Source: Limnoperna fortunei | Lineage: Eukaryota; Mollusca; Bivalvia; Mytilida; Modiolidae | Direction of reading: 5' to 3' | DNA length: 64,000 bases | Assembly (NCBI GenBank): GCA_944474755.1 | Contig: OX104112.1 | Location: forward strand, 93,943,756-94,007,755 | Part shown: positions 33,601 to 40,152 of the stretch, piece by piece | Layout of the letters: the number at the start of each line of letters is the position of its first letter | Position numbering within the stretch: the first letter of the stretch is position 1 | Translations under genes and position numbers: made by a program | The notes under the pieces: generated by a model | The model's input: the letters and a program-made list of their open reading frames with translations, nothing else | The model's database searches: none | What the model was told of the DNA's origin: nothing

Positions 33601-34501
33601 TGTTCGCACTTGTTATAAAACTATTCAAATTGACACTGCTAATCTTGATAAATATCTCACATATAAAAGATAAATTGTTAAAGGTAAATTCTTAATTGAT
33701 TTAATTTGTATGAATTGCATATATGTCTGTTTGGATATAAAATATATCTGTTTTTATATTTAACTATTATTTAAAGTTTGTTGCTAAATTTTACATTTTA
33801 GTGTTTTCATGCACAACAGCTATTACGACGATTCGGAATTGTCTTAGTACGAATCGGGATATTCCGATTGCTCCAAAAAGAAAGTGTAACTCCAAATCAC
33901 CCTTATTTAAATCTTGTTTGATTCGAAATTCTTATTTGTACTATGACTATTCGGAATTCCAAAATCGGCCTTTGAAGGTTTGAAATTGCCCTGATTCTAA
34001 GATTCTCTATAATGCTTGTTTATGACACATTTGGTACTCTCAACTTAACTCCAAAATTAGAAATTTTGAAAACACGACTATTCCTAAAGAAGTAGGTTAT
34101 TCATGGCTTAAAACGTCTTTCAAAATTACCTCTCGTCCGATGATAATCATGCCTAGACAGAACTGTTATCTGTCAAATATGTCAAAGCAGCAAAGGCTAC
34201 AGAGATCTGTTATGCTGAATTCAGACTGTAGAGCAACAGAAGAGCATGTGCCATCACAGACATTCATAAACATTGACGCCGTTATTGTGCGTCTGATTCC
34301 TCATAAATACTAGTAACGTCAAGATATTACTGCGGCCTTTTTAGATTTTAAAGGGTGTCTTACAGTGAAGCTGACGTTTTATAGCTTCAGTGTTTTTATT
34401 TATAGATAGTCAAAATTGCTTCGTTAATTGTGTATATAAATTGCAGTTTGCTATTGTTTTTTTCAGCAATACAAGCTCCGTCCGTTGTTGGAAAAAAGTA
34501 A
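9652..34501 (+). CDS. Secreted multi-ShKT, EGF-like protein gene (18-exon model)
   Basis: I built this model from splice sites and domain frames. The exons are 9652-9709, 10003-10023, 12118-12144, 13794-13820, 14124-14150, 17043-17162, 17810-17917, 18588-18701, 18932-19048, 20043-20177, 21589-21723, 25086-25100, 25912-25941, 28371-28484, 29251-29280, 30757-30864, 32363-32470 and 34467-34501. They total 1,329 nt, in frame throughout, and every junction is phase 1 with AG/GT borders. The product would be 442 residues: signal peptide, Thr/Ser-rich linkers, six ShKT modules, linkers, a seventh ShKT, a linker, two EGF-like modules and an 11-residue tail. ShKT modules are six-cysteine folds found in secreted proteins, many not toxins; no function is assigned. 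Introns are 128 bp to 3.4 kb. Alternative inclusion of any internal exon would keep frame. The 5' UTR, promoter and use of each microexon are unproven. Confidence 0.75.
10003..10023 (+). CDS. Exon 2: 21-nt linker microexon
   Basis: ATGTTTTAG precedes it and GTATGT follows. In phase 1 it encodes GATTVL flanked by split glycines. Such a Gly/Thr linker fits between a signal peptide and a cysteine module. Its small size makes it less certain than the ShKT exons; the phase match, donor and composition argue for it. Confidence 0.5.
   Translation, partial: EAQQQF
10030..11060. other. Intron sequence, nothing recognised
   Basis: AT-rich intron 2 of the ShKT/EGF gene. No coding segment, RNA gene or clear repeat is visible on either strand. 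Confidence 0.5.
11064..12020 (+). repeat. AGGTCA-rich degenerate repeat field
   Basis: Degenerate units of roughly 145-200 bp, recognisable by 'AGGTCAAAAG..AAAA', recur at about 11172, 11371, 11518, 11671 and 11813. At least a dozen AGGTCA hexamers are visible; 11747-11765 holds three in a row as AGGTCA-A-AGGTCA-AGGTCA. The field ends in CCTCACTTCGTTTCAAGGTGAG (11998-12019), a small hairpin like the 3' ends of bivalve non-autonomous elements. It lies in intron 2. Confidence 0.65.
12118..12144 (+). CDS. Exon 3: 27-nt linker microexon
   Basis: ATTGTAG precedes and GTAAGC follows. Phase 1 translation is PTRTTWSN, a Thr-rich linker. Length is nine codons, like exons 4 and 5. The call rests on phase, splice signals and similarity in size and composition to neighbouring linkers. 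Confidence 0.5.
12578..12694 (+). repeat. (ATT)n microsatellite
   Basis: A short AAT run at 12582-12596 flips into about 32 uninterrupted ATT triplets ending near 12694. The poly-leucine reading frame over it is an artefact. Confidence 0.95.
12940..13721. other. Intron sequence with small palindromes
   Basis: No exon is seen. TTACGTCAGT (13361-13370) and ACTGACGTAA (13381-13390) form a perfect 10-bp inverted repeat with CRE-like TGACGT cores. TTCCCAAAAA near 13409 and TTTTTGGGAA near 13477 form a second, wider inverted pair. These probably mark a decayed short transposon. Confidence 0.4.
13794..13820 (+). CDS. Exon 4: 27-nt linker microexon, copy 1
   Basis: CTTCCAG precedes and GTAAGT follows. 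Phase 1 translation is AVAYDVSST. The exon with its flanks is duplicated 330 bp downstream as exon 5, and the peptide is unchanged between copies while intron bases differ, which supports coding use. Confidence 0.6.
14124..14150 (+). CDS. Exon 5: 27-nt linker microexon, copy 2
   Basis: Same splice sites and same peptide AVAYDVSST as exon 4. The two copies differ at two of 27 bases (CTG/CGG start and GAC/GAT). The GAC/GAT change is synonymous; the other falls in the Val/Ala-region codon split at the junction (GCT versus GCG, also synonymous after the phase-1 G). Both differences therefore keep the peptide. Confidence 0.6.
14990..15845 (-). pseudogene. Penelope-like element fragment (RT C-terminal part and 3' region)
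   Basis: On the minus strand, two frame segments (15594-15394 and 15461-15228) carry IYPSELEIKDT, SASYLDLLL, KRDDFNFTIVNSPFINSNIP and then LIRYSRYCDRSSGFLDRSL with LLTAKLL. This order is the distal RT/thumb region of Penelope-like elements widespread in molluscs and cnidarians. The downstream part (15220 back to about 14990) contains the complement of GGTGCTCCGGACGAGTAAGC, which I associate with the 3' region of bivalve Penelope-like elements. It lies antisense in an intron of the ShKT/EGF gene and directly abuts the next LINE fragment. Confidence 0.7.
15850..16905 (+). pseudogene. CR1-like LINE 3' fragment
   Basis: Sense-strand homology parallels the element at 8690-9500: LERLHLDAARIITDLP, IGWENLETRRKRKKLQLF, YLCNLLHPSIQSTTVYPL, LNIILTQLRCSSSFLNND and the Cys/His block NWCKL*DAYHYFLECPTYH, with several stops. 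It ends with (TCAAA)n pentamers at about 16879-16899, a typical LINE tail. It is a 5'-truncated copy within the intron before ShKT exon 6. Confidence 0.8.
17043..17162 (+). CDS. Exon 6: ShKT module 1
   Basis: In phase 1 the exon reads VPGTAPCMDFVNCTAYS, then ATVCTDFAEFSQRNC and RKNCNFC: six cysteines in ShKT spacing. The acceptor is TTAAAG with a weak pyrimidine tract; the donor is GTAGGT. The usual Trp before the fourth cysteine is replaced (FSQRNC). It is hidden under a 107-codon ORF in another frame that I regard as spurious. Length 120 nt. Confidence 0.8.
17810..17917 (+). CDS. Exon 7: ShKT module 2
   Basis: Phase 1 translation DCVDKISNCADYGSQAC, then IGIYKAWAREHCAFTCHYC shows the six-cysteine ShKT pattern with the conserved Asp after Cys1 and Trp before Cys4. 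The acceptor is TTCTTGTAG; the donor GTTTGT is non-optimal. Length 108 nt, no linker residues before the module. Confidence 0.9.
18080..18330. repeat. Diverged Penelope-like 3'-region copy
   Basis: The block resembles 15000-15150 and 38290-38530: an A-rich part followed by 'CTAATTAGTCACACTTAGAGTTATTCATAGTCAC', compare 'CTAATTAGACACCCGTTGAGTTACTTATTGTCA' at 15111. The match is recognisable but old. It sits in the intron after exon 7. Confidence 0.5.
18588..18701 (+). CDS. Exon 8: ShKT module 3
   Basis: Phase 1 translation NSCEDVSGNCHAYGLDAC, then TEFPIWAMEDCKHFCNLC is a canonical ShKT module (six Cys, Trp before Cys4). The acceptor is TTCTTCTGCAG. Two overlapping donors are possible; GTAAGT at 18702 keeps phase 1. 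Length 114 nt. Confidence 0.9.
18932..19048 (+). CDS. Exon 9: ShKT module 4
   Basis: Phase 1 translation PTGCFDKSAAKCIEYG, then TTVCTQYPEWAETECAKFC and NYC has the full six-cysteine ShKT pattern. The acceptor is TTTCTTTAG and the donor GTGAGT. Only 230 bp of intron separates it from exon 8, the pair looking like a local duplication. Length 117 nt. Confidence 0.9.
19080..20030. other. Intron 9, no feature confirmed
   Basis: AT-rich. The 63-codon ORF at 19623-19814 has scattered cysteines but no ShKT spacing and no splice sites that fit, so it is not called. Confidence 0.4.
20043..20177 (+). CDS. Exon 10: ShKT module 5
   Basis: Phase 1 translation begins with a short linker (GPNAAHDSS) and continues CRDYIPDCEIYGHGICNDN, then TYVEWINKNCQKFCNLC: six cysteines, W at the usual place. 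The acceptor is CTTTCACAACAG, the donor GTAAGA. Length 135 nt, the same as exon 11, with which it shares the CRD(Y/I)IP start. Confidence 0.9.
20707..20835. mobile_element. 129-bp MITE-like palindrome
   Basis: Bases 20707-20736 (TGACTTTGATATACGTCACT and so on) and 20806-20835 are inverted repeats over 30 bp with four mismatches, and nothing coding lies between. Size and layout fit a miniature inverted-repeat element. The target duplication is not clear. Confidence 0.65.
20840..21580. other. Intron sequence, nothing recognised
   Basis: AT-rich, no exon, no repeat with a visible partner in the window. Confidence 0.4.
21589..21723 (+). CDS. Exon 11: ShKT module 6
   Basis: Phase 1 translation: short linker GIKSHLPQ, then CRDIIPHCNEYNRDKIC and LDATYIPWAKEHCSKFCNFC, a complete ShKT module. 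The acceptor is TTTTTATAG, the donor GTAAGT. Length 135 nt. Similarity to exons 10 and 14 (CRDxIPxC / CKDLIPNC) groups these three as a subfamily distinct from exons 6-9. Confidence 0.9.
21780..22279. other. Intron sequence, nothing recognised
   Basis: AT-rich intron 11 up to the edge of the Crypton-type element. Confidence 0.4.
22331..22390. repeat. 60-bp hairpin at left end of Crypton-type element
   Basis: GCGGTCCGATTTTCTTATAT.. (22331-22353) pairs with 22368-22390 with one mismatch in 23, and the 14-bp centre TGATAGCTATCA is itself palindromic. A similar hairpin is at 59795-59906. Confidence 0.85.
22469..24445 (+). pseudogene. DUF3504 tyrosine-recombinase-like protein, two-exon pseudogene
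   Basis: First part (22469-22786): LSGKNAKNTIPSMQF, then with one frameshift ILLESFYTEARNRYGEK and SVLTMKSIRHGINRYLQ, the N-terminal block of KIAA1958/ZMYM-type DUF3504 proteins. A GTAAGT at 22786 and TTTCAG before 23515 suggest an intron, into which a SINE inserted. Second part: EMFNAICVNLKKDGKG, RRDREGLRDLKD (box I region with the first catalytic Arg), SSENCSVKSFQLYIEHINPH, FQRPNDD and YTNHSLRATSIT, the H-x-x-R box of tyrosine recombinases, in a different frame. The end reads NISNITGGVFNFYVNQ. Stops and at least three frameshifts make it non-functional. Confidence 0.75.
22990..23192 (+). mobile_element. SINE-like retroposon with tRNA-like head and (AAAC)n tail
   Basis: The head (AAAGTGCGCTCGCCTCCAATCTC, then TTGCCAGTTTTCGTACCG) resembles a decayed tRNA with A-box and B-box positions. 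The body has CCCCAAATAAAAACTGGATG and CCATGATATAGCTGAAAA..GGTGACGTTAAAC, a module I associate with bivalve SINEs, and the tail is (CAAA)n. Similar bodies occur near 13890, 14225 and 39230. Confidence 0.6.
25086..25100 (+). CDS. Exon 12: 15-nt linker microexon
   Basis: A strong pyrimidine tract (TTTATATTTTCTTATAG) precedes and GTAAGT follows. In phase 1 it adds HLNSS after the preceding C. Fifteen bases is extreme, but both splice signals are good and the phase fits. Skipping it leaves the frame intact. Confidence 0.5.
25110..25900. other. Intron 12, nothing recognised
   Basis: AT-rich; the minus-strand 99-codon ORF at 25258-25557 has no recognisable domain. Confidence 0.4.
25912..25941 (+). 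CDS. Exon 13: 30-nt linker microexon, copy 1
   Basis: TTTTTCAG precedes, GTATTA follows. Phase 1 peptide ESPVTTAQPK, a Pro/Thr-rich linker. Exon 15 (ESYSTTPQPK) is clearly its paralogue, with the same 30-nt length and phase, which supports both. Confidence 0.65.
26866..26990 (+). pseudogene. Possible decayed ShKT exon
   Basis: A good acceptor (GGTTTTTTCTTAG) precedes AGCAATTCAATTGGAAGC, then TGTCACAATTTAATTCCA (CHNLIP, compare CKDLIP in exon 14). Further on, in another frame, DPRGHKSC recalls the HEHGNKSFC segment of exon 14. The distal cysteine triplet is not recognisable. It lies 1.4 kb upstream of exon 14. This looks like an inactivated exon duplicate, but the similarity is short. Confidence 0.3.
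27000..28360. other. Intron 13, one hairpin
   Basis: Apart from the hairpin at 27521-27577, nothing recognisable. Confidence 0.4.
27521..27577. repeat. Perfect 20-bp inverted repeat
   Basis: CTGGGTTTACCTGAGTATTG (27521-27540) and its exact complement (27558-27577) flank a 17-bp loop. Confidence 0.9.
28371..28484 (+). CDS. Exon 14: ShKT module 7
   Basis: Phase 1 translation ECKDLIPNCHEHGNKSFC, then VNPEFRKYAEFRCPKYCNFC has the six-cysteine ShKT spacing with Tyr in place of the usual Trp. The acceptor is TTTACGCAG, the donor GTAAGT. Length 114 nt. It is separated from module 6 by about 6.6 kb containing the Crypton-type element. Confidence 0.9.
28490..29240. other. Intron 14, nothing recognised
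   Basis: AT-rich sequence with no exon or repeat call. Confidence 0.4.
29251..29280 (+). CDS. Exon 15: 30-nt linker microexon, copy 2
   Basis: TTTAGTTTCAG precedes, GTAAGT follows. Phase 1 peptide ESYSTTPQPK, paralogous to exon 13. It joins ShKT module 7 to the EGF modules. A third, degenerate relative may exist at 29998-30015 (CCAATCAAAAGGTATTAAT). Confidence 0.65.
29290..30745. other. Intron 15, nothing recognised
   Basis: AT-rich; short ORFs on both strands lack domains. A CA-CCCC patch lies near 29905. Confidence 0.4.
30757..30864 (+). CDS. Exon 16: EGF-like module 1
   Basis: Phase 1 translation DLCASHPCKNNARCLHDA, then EGYFCLCDGGFIGKNCET has six cysteines in EGF spacing with the GYxCxCxxGFxGxxC ending. 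No calcium-binding D-x-D/N-E motif is present at the start. The acceptor is CTTATTTCAG, the donor GTAAAA. Length 108 nt. Confidence 0.92.
30870..32355. other. Intron 16, nothing recognised
   Basis: AT-rich. Short complementary words around 31627 (CAATGGTATTTT) and 31752 (AGATACCATTG) hint at an old inverted repeat only. Confidence 0.35.
32363..32470 (+). CDS. Exon 17: EGF-like module 2
   Basis: Phase 1 translation DICQTQPCQNNGRCLQDS, then QGYMCLCGSGYTGKNCEI is a canonical EGF module, close to module 1 and of identical length (108 nt), a recent tandem duplicate. The acceptor is CACCCATTGCAG, the donor GTATTT. The frame is open upstream of the acceptor but homology starts at the splice site. 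Confidence 0.92.
   Translation: MFVKHNLVKTTGVAYRILKVICAFVAVVTLERIVK
32480..34455. other. Intron 17, nothing confirmed
   Basis: AT-rich. A frame at 33802-33983 behind TTACATTTTAG is in phase 1 and ends at a stop; it is a possible alternative last exon but has no domain. Confidence 0.35.
34467..34501 (+). CDS. Exon 18: terminal exon of ShKT/EGF gene
   Basis: TTGTTTTTTTCAG precedes; phase 1 reading gives IQAPSVVGKK then TAA at 34499-34501. The following bases AATTCCAAAG|GTATAT look like the 3' border of linker exons 13 and 15, so this may be a linker-type exon that gained a stop. AATAAA occurs near 34868 and 35034. If the exon is not terminal the gene could continue, but no later ShKT or EGF exon was found. 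Confidence 0.55.
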
Positions 34502-37140
34502 TTCCAAAGGTATATTTTATAAGAATATTATACAATACACAAGTTATTGCAAAACAATTGTGATTCGAAAAATTAATTATATTATGAATGAGGACATTTT
34601 GTAATTATACTATATTTATTTTATTAAAGTAAATCTATAAAAAAAACAATACGTGTTTATCCTCTTAATGTGAGAACAAGAGAACAAGCAGGAATCGATA
34701 GAATGGTTTGTTATGTATATTCAATCTGTTGTAAATTCTCTTGTAAATCATGCATACATAACTAATCGCTATGGGGTATTTGTTACAGGGACAATGACAA
34801 ACATACTTTTAATCCGTATGCTCTATCCACTTGCGTGTTAGTCCCAACCGGAAAATACACCAATCTAATTAAAATAAACTTGTCACATTTTGTTTGTTAT
34901 TTATGTTATGCACATTTTATAATAGCCATTGAGTGGTCATTTTGCTTTTGAATTGACACGATATTTGTATTTTAGTAACATACTAAAACATTACCTTTTT
35001 AAAGGTTTCAAGAAGATTCTGTGTGCAGCGAAATAAATTAAAGCAGATGGAATACAGAGTTGAATTATTAAGTCCAACTAAATATGTATCAATAATAAAT
35101 CATAAAATACCAACCCTTTATCCCATAAAATCTTTTAAACAAATTCATCCGTTATGTATCCTGTAGTAGAATAAATTTGGAATTTCGATCACCACTCGCA
35201 ACAACTGAAGGCAGGTTGCTTCCACGCTAGGCACCCATTATTATGGAAACAACGACTGGTCGCTTAGAGTCAGGATACTCTGGTTGAGTCCCTTGATACA
35301 TATGTTAACTGCGTTACTTATTCTCCCAATTATATAAATAACACATCACATGACAGTAAATATTAAAACGTAGTTGATTCCTTTCAACAAAAATCATTGA
35401 GAAATTCTGGTTTAAGTTTTTAATACAACGCATTTAGATAACGAATTGCTTGACAAAACTATAGCTCAATTATGTCCTAATTTGGCACAAAACAAAGAAA
35501 TGATTTTTTTGAAATTTTTTTACTTTTTATCTTCTACGTTAAATAAATGACACAGTATTCACTCTACAATTACAATGTTAAAGGGTTGTATGCTTGTGCA
35601 TTTTCTTTATAAATTCATTCTACCCCACTATGCAACCATATCCATACGATTCCTACTGCCCTTACACCCGACTCTCATCAATAACTTTTCCCCTGCCACT
35701 TTCCATACTCCGAAGTTATGCAAAGGATTACAAATATATTGTTGCTGAAAGAAAATTTGCATACAAATTAAGAGAACGGTTGAATGAGTTTACATATGCT
35801 TCTTGAACAATTGTTGATTTCTTGACTACAAACTTTGATCTCTATACGGATCAAACTATTTTAAATTGTATTATGTATATCATAATAAACAGTTTGTTGC
35901 TCTTTTATGGATCAACTACAATTCAAATAAAACGTTTTAAAGCTCGAGAAGGTAGTTACAATTCAGCAGAAGAAAGATAAAAATAAAATTGTTGACAGCC
36001 TTATGTCATAGAGGGTCTGGTGAGGAGCTATGTTGCTTTCGTACAAATTAGTTCTTTGACACTTCACTCAGCCAGACGTGCAGAGTATTGTTCGTTTCTT
36101 TAATATTATAATACGTACTGTTTTATAACGAATAATATTGCTCGTACACAAAATAATTTAAAGGTAGGCAGAACCAAAAGATAAATATTTCCTGTCGCAG
36201 AACACAAACAAGATTCGACTTTAATGGCAATGTTTACTGCAGTAAAGGTTGAAAAAATAATCCAGTGTCCTTTATTGATTACATATTTTATGCCTAAAAT
36301 ATGATATTTTAAGGTCAACACCTCAATGAAGTGTTAGTTTTCCTATAAAGATTAAAGCGTTATGTGAGAAAATAAATAACATTTTAGTTTATTTATTTGT
36401 TAAAGTAGGGTTATATCCTAATTGCAACAATATGTCAGTTTATACTAGCGACCAGTTTGTTATTACGCTTCTTACATTATTACGATGAATGCAAAGAACA
36501 ACAAGTTAGTGTTTATAAATTAATGTGTGTTGTAATTTCGGCTTCATATAAGCAACTGTTTAGTCAATAACCTGTAATTCAGCTGTTATAGTTTATTTAG
36601 ATAAGCTTTAAGTAATCATATTCAGAATCAATTTGGCTCCAAAACTTCTAATTTATCCGTTGCTCCTCTTTTGCTGTTGACTAGTTTTGGCCCTCGTTAA
36701 GAATGAATATCTATAATAGATCATAACTTTATATACCATGGTTATAAAAATAGTAATTTCTAAATCAAAATCGAATAGATCTGTATCCCATAGGTTTTAT
36801 TATACCCAAATGCTTTGATAACAACAAATTGATTGGTTACGTTCAATCTGTTAACTTTGATCGTACATTACCCACGACTCCAAGAACAGCGCCACGCATT
36901 CACTCGTAAGCTGAATCGGATCACTTTTCAGGCCTACACTATATTTACTATATTTCTACAGTATCTGTAAAGCAAGATTCAAACATACTTTCAAGTGTAG
37001 TGCTTACAATTAACCGATCATGCTATGAGTCGACATCAGCAACTGTTTCTATTTCGGAAGATTTTTTAAGATTGTTTGCTGGTAGATGTTAATCTACATC
37101 ATTCTCAGCATCCTCACAAGTCAGGGTTTCTATGTCCACT
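34502..37140. other. Intergenic, nothing recognised
   Basis: Contains the putative 3' UTR of the ShKT/EGF gene. A tRNA-like word (GACTGGTCGCTTAGAG, then GGTTGAGTCCC at 35294) may be a SINE head remnant. No genes seen. Confidence 0.4.
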
Positions 37141-37144
37141 GTAA

Positions 37145-37550
37145 GTGTCTACGAAACCGTGACAAACTTAACTAGGAAATTCCCGGGCTAGAAGTCACTA
37201 TTTTGATTGGCTACATCATACCCTAATGTAGCCAATCAAAAGCTCGCTTTCATTCTCGACTTGGTTAGGGATGTCCCGATGTCGATTGTAAATAAACCAT
37301 AGGATGTGTTGCATAGACCATGTAAAAATTAGTGTATTTTTTACAGTAGTGTTAATAGTTTGTTATTACCGCGTTATTTATTAGTTGCGTTACGTTTTCT
37401 TCCCACTCAAGAATGAGTAAAAATGGCTACTGCCAAACACTTGCTTCTTTCAAGCTATTTCATTAGTTGATATTTTGAAGGTTTGGCGTCATATGAAAAT
37501 CTTCTTGCCCGGGAATTTCCTAGCTAAGTTTGTCAGGGTTTCGTGGACAC
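37145..37550. mobile_element. 406-bp MITE with 50-bp terminal inverted repeats
   Basis: 37145-37194 and 37501-37550 are reverse complements at 46 of 50 positions (GTGTCTACGAAACC outward end, CCCGGGC inside). A second inner palindrome, TTTTGATTGGCTACAT / ATGTAGCCAATCAAAA, spans 37201-37241. No coding capacity. The target duplication could not be decided. Confidence 0.8.
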
Positions 37551-38284
37551 ATGTGGATACAATTCCAACACTTTAACCAATCTGTAAAATGCCTATCGAT
37601 GACTGCAATAAAGAATGTTACTGGCTATAGAATGAAACTTTCAACTAAATGTTACTGCTTTATAACGGAGTCTTCAAAGAACTCTACGTTCTTGATGCTT
37701 TCAAATCAGCTTCAGTGGCTTATCCCGAACAACATCCGTTGTGATGGCTGTGATGGTCAATTGTTCATACGGAGCATGCAGTTTATCACGTGTTCAAATC
37801 TCCGTTTCTTTGATTCCATCCCAATAGTAGCGTTTTATGATTTTCATTTCCGTTAAAATTGACATGTAATAAGGTGTACGTTGTCCGATTTCATTTCAGA
37901 AATTTTTATTTACTAATGTTTCTTTGTTTACATGGATCTAACATTGTGCCATGTGCAGATATTACTGTCCTGCATACACTCGATATGGACTCAATCATTG
38001 TTTTTGTTCTCTGTGGATATATTCCCAACTCATCTTGTAATCCATTATTTGAACTAGTGTTTCCGGTTGAGGATGGCGCCTGCGCTTACGTTTGTCTAGT
38101 TTGTTCCATCGATTGGATTCAAATCTGACAACTTCGAGCATGCATATATATAGAGAGATATAGAGAGTTTTTTTTCTACATTTGTAACATGACTTAAGTT
38201 TGTTTAAGACAGGAAATGTAAAAAAGTTAAATTTTAAATCTCAATATAAAAAATAAATGAAAAGAACTCTAAAACTATTGTGCA
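37551..38284. other. No convincing gene
   Basis: An open frame at 37530-37856 contains NLRFFDSIP, reminiscent of a protein-primed DNA polymerase B motif, but the rest does not support it. Marked as unassigned. Confidence 0.3.
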
Positions 38285-38535
38285 GGACATACAAAACTGT
38301 GGTTAAACCAAATCTTGAGCAACATTTAAAAAACAGACACAAGATACAAAAATCCAAACTTGAGTACCACGAAAACATGAAAACCAATTAAAACTTCAAA
38401 GTCTAGGTGCTCCGGAAGGGTAAACAACTCTTGCTTCGTGCGTGGCACCAATCGAATCACTCAAGTTAAAATTCTGTTTTTGTCATATGAGCGGTTAGTC
38501 ATAATCCACAAAGAAGGAGTAAGTGGTCATGACAA
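38285..38535 (-). repeat. Penelope-like element 3'-region copy
   Basis: An A-rich segment is followed by TAGGTGCTCCGGAAGGGTAA and the degraded GTGGCACC..GAATCACTCAAGTT motif. It is the best of three copies in the window (also about 15070 and 18160). No RT frame follows, so it is a 3' fragment. Confidence 0.6.
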
Positions 38536-38539
38536 CGAG

Positions 38540-39029
38540 AGTCAGCAACCGTTAGTGCTTTATAGAAACTGCAAGAGCACTGAAATGCTTCCATACCTTT
38601 ATTAAGACCACTTATGGAGATCGATTCTGCAAAGATTTTACCCCAAAACTATTGATGTGATGAATATTATCGTTTATAGAATAAACTGTCCTGTTTAGAT
38701 TTAAATCTTTTAATAGCATTCTGATTTTGAAAACGCAAACTCTGACTAAAGCAATAATAGATAATAATAAACAAAAGAAGTTAAAGATTGCTACTTGTAT
38801 ATTATCATTAAATGCAATAAATACCCTTACGCAACACCATGGCATTTTGCTTCGTGTATTAAATGGTCTAGAAGGCAGATACATTTGCAGTGTCTCTTGC
38901 CCTTGTTATCAAGGCCCTTCATATTCATCGGTTAGGACGGTATTAATACGTTAAATAACCTTCCGTATCAGGAGGAACAACTTGCAAGACTCCAGAGTAT
39001 GGCAGTCTCCTACCTGCTATACTTTGTAC
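38540..39029. other. Unassigned; weak EGF-like reading
   Basis: Frame 38727-38954 reads HHGILLRVLNGLEGRYIC, then SVSCPCYQGPSYS, loosely EGF-like (GxYxCxxxCYxG) but with Cys positions missing. No splice sites were identified. Confidence 0.2.
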
Positions 39030-39250
39030 TATAGGCCTCGGTGACCGTGTGGTCGGTACCTAATGTATCCTCATCCATCAGCGGCAAAAAGTTGCAATTC
39101 AAGGGATGGTTTCGACTCTAACATTAATTGTTAAGTATTGCAAGTTTCCTGCTGAAAGTCAGGGTTTTATCCTTGTACTTTTGTTGTCGCTTTTCTTGAT
39201 AAAAAAATTGCTCGTTGTTATATAGCTGAAATATTTTATTACCTTAAATA
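39030..39250 (+). mobile_element. SINE-like retroposon, decayed
   Basis: A tRNA-like head (GGCCTCGGTGACCGTGTGGTC, then GGTTTCGACTC as B-box) is followed by a body ending TATATAGCTGAAATATTTTATTACC..TAAATAACCAAAC, comparable to the repeat at 23100-23170. Confidence 0.5.
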
Positions 39251-40025
39251 ACCAAACTTTAGTCATCAAACAAATCAATAGAGGGCTGTTTGACAATTTA
39301 CGCAACTGAACAGATGTCACAATAAGTACATTATTAGAAAGTACTTAACATCATATAAAAAAAATCCCATTTTTGTATGGTTTTATGGATTACCTTTATA
39401 TGAATATCATAGTATGCTCGAATATAAAAGACGTGCTGGGTCATATGTGATAAAAAACTCTGACATTAGACCTCAATAAACTCCTTTCAGTAGACAAAGT
39501 TATATTTTGATCGTTATGACGGCCGATGAAAGGAAATATATTAACATACATTTTATGCTTACAATTACTTGATAAGGACGAAAATAACAAAATCCTAACC
39601 ACTGTATTTACGTTATTCTGTATGATGCATGTGTTTCGTTAATTAAATAACGCAACATTTGTCGGTATTTACCGAGAATAATATAAAAGACAAATAAAAC
39701 CTAATAAAGTTTTTCTCGTAAATCCCTCATACGATTTCGAAAATAAGTTGCAGTTACCTTCCCCCTTCCCGAGTGGCCATTGGGATAAGAATATTTTGTT
39801 TTCAGTTTTTCTTATAGTTTCACTATTTTACCTTTTAACCTTTGTTGCTTTACTATTTGTAATACTTGAAATGTATGTATCGCTTTGTTATTTAATTTCA
39901 TTGGAAGGGTGCTATTTTCACTGATTAATGGAAACTTTTAATTTTTAAATTAAAACTTATCATCCCTTGTGCAGCAATATTCCATCTTCCCATGCACACG
40001 ATGAATATATTTCTCAGGATCAGCC
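39251..40025. other. Intergenic, nothing recognised
   Basis: AT-rich; no coding or repeat signal. Confidence 0.4.
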
Positions 40026-40152
40026 ATGGATTTCACAAAATGTCGTAAGAGTAAAATTTATCGTAAGTGTTGGAAGATTAAATGGAAATGTATTGTGACG
40101 TCAGCACTTACTATGTTTTTCACACGTACGATTTTTGTGAAAAGCGCTGCAG
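40026..40152 (+). CDS. Weak candidate first coding exon
   Basis: CAGCCATGGAT is a strong Kozak context. The frame gives a 42-residue peptide: a basic, cysteine-containing start (MDFTKCRKSKIYRKCWKIKW) and a hydrophobic stretch (CIVTSALTMFFTRTIFV), ending at GTATGC in phase 1. It could be the cytoplasmic tail and membrane anchor of a type II protein. No downstream exon is identified (a 33-nt phase-1 segment at 40410-40442 is possible), so this may be chance. Confidence 0.2.

Noticed and set aside
33801..33983. Alternative terminal exon of the ShKT/EGF gene
   Set aside because: Acceptor and phase fit, but the peptide shows no module and 34467 gives a better pyrimidine tract.
35254..35310. tRNA gene
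   Set aside because: A B-box-like GGTTGAGTCC is present but no cloverleaf can be drawn; at best a SINE remnant.
37530..37856. DNA polymerase B fragment
   Set aside because: A single short motif (NLRFFDSIP) without palm motifs; likely chance.
38727..38954. EGF-like module
   Set aside because: Only the distal GxYxC part fits; key cysteines and splice sites are missing.
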